31,177 nucleotides of DNA, from NCBI GenBank assembly GCA_030917625.1, contig JAUPUJ010000002.1:1-31177 (forward strand). The letters run 5' to 3'. A model generated the notes under the pieces. It had not been told where the DNA came from. It ran no database searches and worked only from the letters and a program-made list of their open reading frames with translations. Source of the stretch: Patescibacteria group bacterium. GTDB taxonomy: Bacteria > Patescibacteriota > Minisyncoccia > Phycocordibacterales > XYD1-FULL-46-19. Below, piece after piece: positions 22,989 to 29,729 of the stretch (positions are counted from its first letter, which is position 1; each line of letters begins with the position of its first letter). A program made the position numbers and the translations under genes.

Positions 22989-24797
22989 ATGGCCATTTTT
23001 AATTTTAATAAAACCAAACCCGAAACAAAAATTACTCCTATTTTACCGAGTGATATTTATGATATGGGTGTTTTGGAGTTAAAAGATATCATCGCCCCCT
23101 CTGCACTTCGTATTACGCCCAATAATATTTACCTGGGAGACAAAGTGGCCCGAACATTTTTTGTTATTTCATATCCAAGATTTTTAACTGAAGAATGGTT
23201 TTCACCAATTATCAACTTAGACAAGATTTTTGATATTTCAATTTTCATACACCCTATAGATTCAGGTACAGCCTTAAAGGAACTACAAAAGAAACTAGCC
23301 GAAGTCCAAAGTCAGATTAGCACCAAAGAGGAGAGGGGATTTGTTCGAGATCCAATTCTAGACACTGCATATCAAGATATTGAAACCCTAAGAGATCAAT
23401 TACAGCAAGCCAGGGAACGTATTTTTAATGTCGGCCTATATATTACTATCTATGGGAAAAATGAAGATGATCTAGACAATACCGAGCGTGAGATTAAATC
23501 TTCTATGGAAGCTATTTTGGTTTATATTAAACCGGCTTTATTTCAACAAGAGGAAGGTTTTAAGAGTATTAGTCCTTTAGGTAATGACACCTTAACAATC
23601 CACTCCAAACTCAATTCTTCACCTCTATCGAGTTTATTTCCTTTCGTATCTTTTGACCTAACGTCTAACAACGGTATTTTATTTGGCGTTAATAGACATA
23701 ACTCTTCTTTAGTTTTATTTGACCGTTTTTCTCTAGAAAACTACAACTCTGTTATTTTCGCCAAATCTGGAGCGGGTAAATCTTATGCCACTAAACTTGA
23801 AATATTAAGAAGTTTAATGTTTGGAGTCGACGTTATAGTTATAGACCCCGAGCGAGAATACGAATTTTTAGCCGAAGCTGTTGATGGTCGATATTTCAAT
23901 ATTTCCCTCACATCAGAACACCATATTAATCCTTTTGACTTACCACCACCTCGAGAAGACGAGTCTCCAGCCGACATTTTACGTTCTAATACTATCAACT
24001 TAGTCGGTTTAATGCGTATCATGCTCGGAGGGTTAACCCCAGAAGAGGATTCAATTATTGATAATGCTATTACTGAAACTTATGCCCTTAAAGATATTAC
24101 TCCTGATGTTGATTTCTCTAATAAACCAGCTCCACTTTTATCTGACCTAGAGTTGGTTCTAGCTGGCATGGATGGAGGAGAATCATTAGCCCAGAGAATG
24201 GCTAAATTTACCCAGGGTACCTGGGCTGGTTTTATGAATAAGCCAACCAATGTGGATATTAACAAGCAATTTGTAGTCTTTTCTGTTCGTGATATGGAAG
24301 ATGAGCTTAAGCCGGTGGCTATGTATATTGTTATGCATCATATCTGGAACACAGTTAGGCGTAATTTAAAAAAGAGACTTCTTATAGTAGACGAGGCGTG
24401 GTGGATGATGAAAGCTAAAGACACCGCTTCTTTCTTATATTCACTAGTAAAAAGGGGTCGTAAATATTATTTAGGAGTGGCGACTATTACCCAAGATGTG
24501 GGCGATTTCTTAAAATCGCCTTATGGTACTCCAATTATAACCAACTCTTCTTTGCAGTTTTTAATGAAACAATCACCAGCTTCTATAGATTTGGTTCAAA
24601 AAACTTTCAATCTAACCGACGAAGAAAAATATCTACTCCTAGAAAGTAATGTTGGAGAGGGTATATTTTTCGCCGGCTTAAAACGAGTAGCCTTGAAAGT
24701 TATTGCTTCTTACACCGAGGATCAAATTATCACTTCCGACCCCTCACAGCTTTTAGCTATTAAAAAAGCTAAGGATGATTTTAAAAACAGTTTATAA
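22989..24797 (+). CDS. VirB4/TraC-like secretion ATPase
   Basis: The ATG at 22989 (602 residues) is chosen over one at 22947, because the latter overlaps the previous gene by 38 bases and adds a non-conserved leader. The N-terminal domain (about 25-250) includes a coiled-coil insertion near 95-140. Walker A is SGAGKS (260-265), followed by VIDPEREYEFLAEAVDGRY; Walker B is RLLIVDEAWWMM with D468-E469; then KRGRKYYLGVATITQDVGDF and the C-terminal arginine-containing region, all typical of VirB4. VirB4 hexamers power pilus assembly and substrate transfer in type IV secretion. It is joined end to end (TAA then ATG) with the next gene. Confidence 0.93.
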   Translation: MAIFNFNKTKPETKITPILPSDIYDMGVLELKDIIAPSALRITPNNIYLGDKVARTFFVISYPRFLTEEWFSPIINLDKIFDISIFIHPIDSGTALKELQKKLAEVQSQISTKEERGFVRDPILDTAYQDIETLRDQLQQARERIFNVGLYITIYGKNEDDLDNTEREIKSSMEAILVYIKPALFQQEEGFKSISPLGNDTLTIHSKLNSSPLSSLFPFVSFDLTSNNGILFGVNRHNSSLVLFDRFSLENYNSVIFAKSGAGKSYATKLEILRSLMFGVDVIVIDPEREYEFLAEAVDGRYFNISLTSEHHINPFDLPPPREDESPADILRSNTINLVGLMRIMLGGLTPEEDSIIDNAITETYALKDITPDVDFSNKPAPLLSDLELVLAGMDGGESLAQRMAKFTQGTWAGFMNKPTNVDINKQFVVFSVRDMEDELKPVAMYIVMHHIWNTVRRNLKKRLLIVDEAWWMMKAKDTASFLYSLVKRGRKYYLGVATITQDVGDFLKSPYGTPIITNSSLQFLMKQSPASIDLVQKTFNLTDEEKYLLLESNVGEGIFFAGLKRVALKVIASYTEDQIITSDPSQLLAIKKAKDDFKNSL

Positions 24798-25124
24798 ATG
24801 TCGCAAACCCAAGAAATACATTTTATTGAATTACTATTAATGCTCTTAGTTGCATTAATATTTGATTTATTATCATTAATACCAGTATTAAACTTTGTTG
24901 TTTGGGTTTTTGCGTGGCTAACTTTCTGGTTTTGGTTTAAAATGAAAGGCATAAGTTTAATTACCGATAAAAAAAGATTATTAACTGTTGGTGGGGTGTC
25001 TCTAATAGAAATCATACCAGCCATTAGTATGCTGCCGTCGTGGATAGCTTTAGTTCTTATTATTTATTTTATGAATAAAGCTGAAAAAATCCTCTTAAAC
25101 TCAACTAAAAATGAAAATAACTAG
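24798..25124 (+). CDS. Small polytopic membrane protein
   Basis: Product of 108 residues with about three membrane segments (roughly 10-30, 33-50 and 62-90) separated by very short loops; sequences such as LIFDLLSLIPVLNFVVWVFA and ITDKKRLLTVGGVSLIEIIP. Similar small hydrophobic proteins sit between VirB4 and the secreted Ig-like gene in other CPR secretion-like loci. It follows the ATPase directly and overlaps the next gene by 14 bases. Function unknown; perhaps part of the inner-membrane platform. Confidence 0.8.
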   Translation: MSQTQEIHFIELLLMLLVALIFDLLSLIPVLNFVVWVFAWLTFWFWFKMKGISLITDKKRLLTVGGVSLIEIIPAISMLPSWIALVLIIYFMNKAEKILLNSTKNENN

Positions 25125-26157
25125 AATAATACACTCAAAAAATTTCTTTTTGTTATCCTGTTTTAGTTGTTTAATATTATTTCTTTTTATATTACCTGAC
25201 ACATCTAGCGCCTATTCTGAAACCACTAGTGGAGGTAGTCTAGTCGCTACCGTCAAACCACCATCTCCAGCTCCAAACGAAAATATCACCATCAACTTAA
25301 ACGGGTATGGTTATGATATTAATCAAGCAGAAATTATTTGGTTTAAAAATAATATAGAAGTTAGTCGAGGTATTGGCCAAAAATCTTATAGTTTTACTAA
25401 CGGAAATTTAGGGCAAATCACCGTTATTACCATTGCTTTAAAAACAAAAGATAGGCGAATAATAGCCAAAAATATTACCTTCACCGCATCCGAGGTAGAC
25501 TTACTTTGGGAAGCAGATACTTATACCCCTAATTTTTATAAAGGAGGTAGTCTGCCTACTAGTGGTAGTAGGGTCACAGTCACAGCTATTCCTCAAATTA
25601 AAAGCCCGGATGGTAATATTATTCCATCAGATAACCTTATTTTTACTTGGCGTAAAGATTATAAAAACCTAGTCAAAGAATCTGGGGTAGGGAAAGACAG
25701 TATTAGTTTCAATGTGGGCCAGTTTCCAAACAGTCACAATGTAGAAGTTGTGGTCACTTCCTCTGATTCTAGTATTAAAACCTCTAAACAGATATCAATA
25801 CCAATATACGAACCTAAATTAATTATCTATCCTTTTAAACCCCTTGAAGGAATCCAAAATAATAAAGCTATTGGTAAAGAATATACCTCACAGAAAGATG
25901 ATGAATCTTTTAAAGTGGAGCCCTTCTTTTGGCCCAACAATCAAATAAATAATAATTCTATCTCTTATTCATGGAAAATAAATAACAAACAAGTCGCTAG
26001 TTCTATTTTAGACAATGGGTCCATTTTAAATACTACTATTGGTGGAGGTAGTGGCACAGCCAGTATAGAAGTGCTGGTTTCAAGTTTCACTAATACTTTT
26101 CTTAGAGACCAGCAATCTTTTCAAATAATATTGGACGATGCCTTTAATTTATTTTAA
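25111..26157 (+). CDS. Secreted protein with Ig/PKD-like repeats
   Basis: Product of 348 residues. N-terminal signal peptide or anchor (hydrophobic core about 11-30, then SSAYSE). The rest is beta-rich and has three Ig/PKD-like units: about 40-125 (PPSPAPNENITINLNGYGYD, IIWFKNNIEV), 130-230 (VTVTAIPQIKSPDG, IFTWRKDYKNL) and 235-345 (FWPNNQ, ISYSWKINNKQV). The repeated (I/F)-x-(W)-(F/R/K)-K/I-(N/D) strand marks each unit. No catalytic motif. Position between the ATPase and the pilin, and its fold, suggest an extracellular structural or adhesive component. Overlaps the previous gene by 14 bases and adjoins the next without a gap. Confidence 0.83.
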   Translation: MKITRIIHSKNFFLLSCFSCLILFLFILPDTSSAYSETTSGGSLVATVKPPSPAPNENITINLNGYGYDINQAEIIWFKNNIEVSRGIGQKSYSFTNGNLGQITVITIALKTKDRRIIAKNITFTASEVDLLWEADTYTPNFYKGGSLPTSGSRVTVTAIPQIKSPDGNIIPSDNLIFTWRKDYKNLVKESGVGKDSISFNVGQFPNSHNVEVVVTSSDSSIKTSKQISIPIYEPKLIIYPFKPLEGIQNNKAIGKEYTSQKDDESFKVEPFFWPNNQINNNSISYSWKINNKQVASSILDNGSILNTTIGGGSGTASIEVLVSSFTNTFLRDQQSFQIILDDAFNLF

Positions 26158-27090
26158 ATGAAAACTTTATCTAAAATTATATTATATATTGGAGTGATTG
26201 GTTTATTTTTAAATACTTCATTAGTTTTCGCTCAAGAAGAATATAATTTATTAGAACCTGGATTTGTAGGGGGGGCTCCAGGAACAAATGTCTCAGTTAA
26301 TTTTGTTGATTATGCCGAGAATGCTTACAAAATTTTCTTAACCATTGTCGTTTTTGTCACAGTTTTAATGTTTATAATTGGGGGTTTAGAATATATGACC
26401 AGTGCCCTGCCAGCCGCTAAATCAAACGGTATTAAACGTATTACAGCCGCTTTTTGGGGCCTAGTGCTCGCCCTAAGCTCATTTTTAATCTTAAATATAA
26501 TAAACCCAGACTTGCTTGAAATTAGGGTGGATTTCGCCCAAGTTGGCCAAAATGTTCCAACTGCACCTAACACTAATACTGGAGGAAATAATAATGGAAA
26601 CACAGGGGGAGGGGGGCCTACAGGAACCAGCACTCCACCTACAACAGGTACTAGCACCACCCCAGTAATACCTGGAGAAATCAGAGATGATTTAAGGCTG
26701 GCCAATATTAGCGTCAACAACTCTGAATGTCCTCCTAATACACCTTATCAAAATGTATCCGGTAGCTGCACTTCAGTTGAAGGTTTACAAGCTAGTGCTG
26801 TTCAAGGAATTAAACATATCCAACGAGAAGTGGGGGCTGGTATTACTATCACTGGTGGCTCCGAACTTGGTCATAGTTCTGGGCCAATGAGTCATGGCAC
26901 AGGCCATAAAATAGATTTGGGCAAAAACGCCAATAGTGGACAATGGGATAAAATAACCGAAGTATTAAAAGAATCCACAAGACAACAGAGTTTTACTAAA
27001 AATGTTAATTATCAAGGAAGGCTATCTAATGGTCAAAATATAGTAGTTAGGTATGAGAATCCAGATCATTATGATATAAAATTCCCTTAA
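26158..27090 (+). CDS. VirB2/TrbC-like pilin fused to a putative M15-type zinc peptidase domain
   Basis: Product of 310 residues. Signal peptide (about 1-25, cut near VFAQ); then a pilin module with two membrane helices (about 53-78, FLTIVVFVTVLMFIIGGLEY; about 85-112, AAFWGLVLALSSFLILNII), like VirB2/TrbC. A Gly/Thr/Pro/Asn-rich linker spans about 130-175. The C-terminal part (about 185-310) has ITGGSELGHSSGPMSHGTGH: His246 and Asp253 give the H-x6-D pattern of M15 D,D-/L,D-carboxypeptidases, and His304 in NPDHYDIKF would be the third zinc ligand. A catalytic acid would be Glu300 or Asp303, though the usual E/D-x2-H spacing is not exact. A wall-cutting pilin fusion could replace VirB1. Confidence 0.82.
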   Translation: MKTLSKIILYIGVIGLFLNTSLVFAQEEYNLLEPGFVGGAPGTNVSVNFVDYAENAYKIFLTIVVFVTVLMFIIGGLEYMTSALPAAKSNGIKRITAAFWGLVLALSSFLILNIINPDLLEIRVDFAQVGQNVPTAPNTNTGGNNNGNTGGGGPTGTSTPPTTGTSTTPVIPGEIRDDLRLANISVNNSECPPNTPYQNVSGSCTSVEGLQASAVQGIKHIQREVGAGITITGGSELGHSSGPMSHGTGHKIDLGKNANSGQWDKITEVLKESTRQQSFTKNVNYQGRLSNGQNIVVRYENPDHYDIKFP

Positions 27091-27093
27091 TAT

Positions 27094-28290
27094 ATGAAAA
27101 AAACAACTAAAATTTTACTAAGTGTAATACTTATAATAATCTTAACAATTATTATATATTTTACTTATCTAGCAACCAACAAAGACACCGATCAAAAAGG
27201 GAATATAATTACTAATTTCTTTCCTAATATTTTAGATTTTATCCAGAACAGTGACATTAAAATACCCCTCGTCACTAATTCTAATAATGATGAGGAGTCA
27301 AAAGAAGATCTTTTTTACCAAATACCAAATCATATATCAGCAGATTTTATACTTAACACTTCTTCTTCAACTGTAGCTACATCTTCTATAGAAGCAAAGA
27401 GTAATTTCATAGTTTCAGCAGAAAAAACCACGGGTCATTTGTATTTTTATGACTTAGAAGATAAAATTATGACTCGCTTATCTAATACCACCATTTCTGG
27501 TGTTGATTCTATTTATAGTTCTTATAACAAAGAAAGATTATATATTTATTTAAGCACCCCATCAGCAACAAACAAGCAAGATTATAGTTATAATTTTAAT
27601 CCTGAAGCCTTAGAAAGTAGGGTTACTAATGTTATAAAACTTAATCCCTTAATAAATATTATAGGGGCAGTCAATAATTTACTTTACTGGAAAAATATTG
27701 ATACTAATTTTATTTACCAAGGAAATGCAAATTTAGAAAATGCTGAAATAGTTATAAATAATTCAAAAATAGACTGGCTCTATAACACAGCCAACAATGA
27801 ACTTTTTGGCAATCAAAAACCGTCTGCTTTTAAAAATACTTCGGCTTATTTATTTAAAGGCAATGCTTTGGAAAAAAAAATAAGTAACAAAACAAACTTA
27901 ACAATATTACCCAGTCCAGATGGTCAGTATATTTTATATACTGACACAAATAGAACTTATTTACACAATATAAAAACAAACACCAGTACTCAGTTATCAT
28001 TTTTCACCCCCATAGAAAAATGTTCCTGGTTAGAAGATTCTTTGTCATTTTATTGTTCAACTCCTACAACTAAATCTTTCTCTATTACTGATTGGTATAT
28101 GGGAATATCTCAACTAACAGACTCCCAAATAGTGAGTATTAATGTTGATAATCCTCAAAAATTTTACCCCACCATATATCTACCAGAGGGTATTGATGTA
28201 GAAAAATTAAAAACAATAAAAGAGGGGGGGTATATTGTATTCAAAAATAAAATAGATAAATCTTTATGGGTTTTAAAACTAATAATTTAA
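27094..28290 (+). CDS. Membrane-anchored protein, possible beta-propeller, last gene of the locus
   Basis: Product of 398 residues. One N-terminal membrane helix (about 5-28, KILLSVILIIILTIIIYFTY), then a Ser/Asn-rich linker and, from about 85 onward, a chain of beta-strand units (GHLYFYDLEDKIMTRLSNT, INIIGAVNNLLYWKNIDTN, TNLTILPSPDGQYILYTDTN, CSWLEDSLSFYCSTPTTKS, LKTIKEGGYIVFKNKIDKS) that read like blades of a degenerate WD40/YVTN propeller outside the membrane. Known in CPR secretion-like loci but without assigned function. It begins 3 bases after the pilin gene. Its stop is one base from the convergent yidC stop. Confidence 0.82.
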   Translation: MKKTTKILLSVILIIILTIIIYFTYLATNKDTDQKGNIITNFFPNILDFIQNSDIKIPLVTNSNNDEESKEDLFYQIPNHISADFILNTSSSTVATSSIEAKSNFIVSAEKTTGHLYFYDLEDKIMTRLSNTTISGVDSIYSSYNKERLYIYLSTPSATNKQDYSYNFNPEALESRVTNVIKLNPLINIIGAVNNLLYWKNIDTNFIYQGNANLENAEIVINNSKIDWLYNTANNELFGNQKPSAFKNTSAYLFKGNALEKKISNKTNLTILPSPDGQYILYTDTNRTYLHNIKTNTSTQLSFFTPIEKCSWLEDSLSFYCSTPTTKSFSITDWYMGISQLTDSQIVSINVDNPQKFYPTIYLPEGIDVEKLKTIKEGGYIVFKNKIDKSLWVLKLII

Positions 28291-28291
28291 C

Positions 28292-29026
28292 CTAAATTTT
28301 TATAGACTCAGCTTGTTTTTTAACAAACAATTCGTGAACAATAGAAAATACATTTCCTGTTAACCAATATAGAGATAGGGCGGCAGGGAATTGAGTAGCT
28401 ACTATAGTAATAATTACCGGCATTCCGTAACGCATCTGCAAATTCATACTCCGAGCAAAATCATCTTTAAACGAAGGTAATTCATTAGCTTCCTTTTTAT
28501 TTGGTGCTGGCAGAGGTGGTAGTGACAGTTTCATTTGTATAAACTGAGTTACACCAACAAATAAGGCTAAAATAATACTTTTATCACTAATAGAAATTAA
28601 ACCAAATAAAGTATGACTCACCACCTCCGGAACTGTTATAAATGAGTACAAAATACCTAAATTAAGTTCAAAGCCATTTTTAAAAACCAAAAACAAAGCT
28701 AAAATTACCGGCAATTGTATTAAAAGTAAAAGAAAACTCGCAAAAGGATTAATCCCATGCTTTTGATATAATTCCATTATTTTCTGAGCTTGAATTTGTT
28801 TATCTCCAACATATTCCTCTTTTATTTGTTTCATTTCTGGCTCAAGCTCTCTGAGTTGTTTCTGAGCCAAAGCTGACTTGTGATACAAAGGCATTAATAA
28901 AAATTTAATAATGACAGTTAGAGTAATAATACCTAAAGCAATGTTATGCCCAGGCATAATAGAAATAATAGCGACTAAAGCATTATAGAGGGGTTGGATT
29001 AAGATTAAATTAAAAATTTCAGACAT
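28292..29026 (-). CDS. yidC: Membrane protein insertase YidC/Oxa1
   Basis: Product of 244 residues, the short form without the large periplasmic domain of proteobacterial YidC. Family parts: first conserved helix with the hydrophilic-groove positive charge (LTVIIKFLLMPLYHKSALAQ, here Lys rather than the usual Arg), cytoplasmic hairpin (KQLRELEPEMKQIKEEY, QKIMELYQKHGINPF), LLLLIQLPVILALFLVF, and the C-terminal FPAALSLYWLTGNVFSIVHE. It inserts membrane proteins alone or with SecYEG. It starts 4 bases after rnpA, in the conserved rpmH-rnpA-yidC order. Stop is TAG. Confidence 0.95.
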   Translation of the reverse strand: MSEIFNLILIQPLYNALVAIISIMPGHNIALGIITLTVIIKFLLMPLYHKSALAQKQLRELEPEMKQIKEEYVGDKQIQAQKIMELYQKHGINPFASFLLLLIQLPVILALFLVFKNGFELNLGILYSFITVPEVVSHTLFGLISISDKSIILALFVGVTQFIQMKLSLPPLPAPNKKEANELPSFKDDFARSMNLQMRYGMPVIITIVATQFPAALSLYWLTGNVFSIVHELFVKKQAESIKI

Positions 29027-29030
29027 TTAT

Positions 29031-29366
29031 TTAGATAATTTTATTTTTAGATAATAGGTATAGTATAGCACTTTGTAAATCTTCTAGTTTAATATTAGTG
29101 ACCCCAGGTTTGGTTATAAAAACTATATTATAACCATTTTTAAATTGACCTTTTTTTCTTATTAAAAAAGCTCTAATTTGACGCTTTATTTTATTTCTAA
29201 CAACAGCCTTTTTATTGACCTTAGAAGAGATCACAACTGTAAAAGAGGTGTTTTCACTGTTATTTAACAGTGATTTTATATAAAGAAAAGGAGTATGATT
29301 AGTTACTCCTTTTCTTATTACAGTCTCTATTTCTTCATTTGTTAGCCTCCTGTTTTTAGGGAGCAT
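29031..29366 (-). CDS. rnpA: Ribonuclease P protein component
   Basis: Product of 111 residues, typical length. It has the N-terminal LPKNRRLTNEEIETVIRKG and the basic signature SSKVNKKAVVRNKIKRQIRA (48-66; R57, N58, K61, R62 being the conserved RNA-contacting set). It binds the RNase P RNA and helps to trim tRNA 5' leaders. The start is 9 bases after the rpmH stop, with no SD. The RNase P RNA gene is not in this window. Confidence 0.95.
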   Translation of the reverse strand: MLPKNRRLTNEEIETVIRKGVTNHTPFLYIKSLLNNSENTSFTVVISSKVNKKAVVRNKIKRQIRAFLIRKKGQFKNGYNIVFITKPGVTNIKLEDLQSAILYLLSKNKII

Positions 29367-29375
29367 AAATAAAGG

Positions 29376-29510
29376 TTAAACTGACAATTTAGACCGTCCT
29401 TTTCGACGACGTCTCAATAAAACTTTTCTACCCCCAGGAGTTCTTGACCGCACTAAAAAACCATGGGTTTTAGCTCGTTTTCTCTTTTTAGGATTATAGG
29501 TAAATGACAT
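29376..29510 (-). CDS. rpmH: 50S ribosomal protein L34
   Basis: Product of 44 residues, read from the minus strand, too short for a length-cut gene search. It begins MSFTYNPKKRKRAKTHGFL and ends in RRRRKGRSKLSV, the L34 pattern (TYxPxxRKRxxxHGFxxR...GRxVLxxRRxKGRxxL). First gene of the rpmH-rnpA-yidC unit, next to dnaA as in most bacteria. Confidence 0.97.
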   Translation of the reverse strand: MSFTYNPKKRKRAKTHGFLVRSRTPGGRKVLLRRRRKGRSKLSV

Positions 29511-29519
29511 ACGTTTATT

Positions 29520-29548
29520 AATCTACATGAAATTAGATAATTTGGCAA
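29520..29548 (-). promoter_or_regulatory. Promoter of rpmH: TTGCCA-17-TAGATT
   Basis: Minus strand: -35 TTGCCA (29548-29543), exactly 17 bases, -10 TAGATT (29525-29520), 9 bases before the ATG at 29510. The leader would be about three bases, so the ribosomal operon too is nearly leaderless. Confidence 0.55.
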
Positions 29549-29555
29549 GAACAAA

Positions 29556-29581
29556 TATAAAGACCTAGAAAAGTCTTTATA
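29556..29581. repeat. AT-rich inverted repeat in the rpmH-dnaA intergenic region
   Basis: TATAAAGAC (29556-29564) and GTCTTTATA (29573-29581) form a perfect 9-bp stem around an 8-base loop. There is no T-run, so it is not an obvious terminator. It may be part of the origin or a regulatory element. Confidence 0.45.
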
Positions 29582-29617
29582 AATATCATTTTTTATTTTT
29601 ATTAACCACTAAAAAAG

Positions 29618-29658
29618 TTTTCCCCAACCCTTAATAAGTAATCCACTGATTATCAACA
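29618..29658 (+). other. DnaA-box-like sites upstream of dnaA
   Basis: TTTTCCCCA (29618-29626) and TTATCAACA (29650-29658) each differ by one base from TTWTNCACA; TAATCCACT (29639-29647) differs by two. They may autoregulate dnaA or form part of oriC. In AT-rich DNA single-mismatch sites are expected by chance, so this is tentative. Confidence 0.35.
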
Positions 29659-29692
29659 TAACTGTCTAGTTTCATTCACTATATTCAAGCTT

Positions 29693-29698
29693 TATAAT
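29693..29698 (+). promoter_or_regulatory. -10 TATAAT of dnaA
   Basis: Perfect TATAAT 31 bases before the dnaA ATG (leader about 25 bases); the -35 (TTTCAT 29670-29675, 17-base spacer) is poor. The TTATCAACA site lies just upstream, as expected for autoregulation. Confidence 0.45.
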
Positions 29699-29729
29699 AA
29701 ACCAATCACAACTAATCATTTAGCCTATT

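Noticed and set aside
22947..22991. Earlier ATG for the VirB4-like ATPase
   Set aside because: It would overlap the TraC-like gene by 38 bases and add 14 unlike residues; the ATG at 22989, 4 bases after the previous stop, fits the spacing of the operon.
14443..28290. Integrated conjugative element or plasmid origin of the secretion-like genes
   Set aside because: No integrase, relaxase, attachment repeats or tRNA boundary seen, composition like the neighbours, and flanking genes are housekeeping; a resident chromosomal locus fits better.
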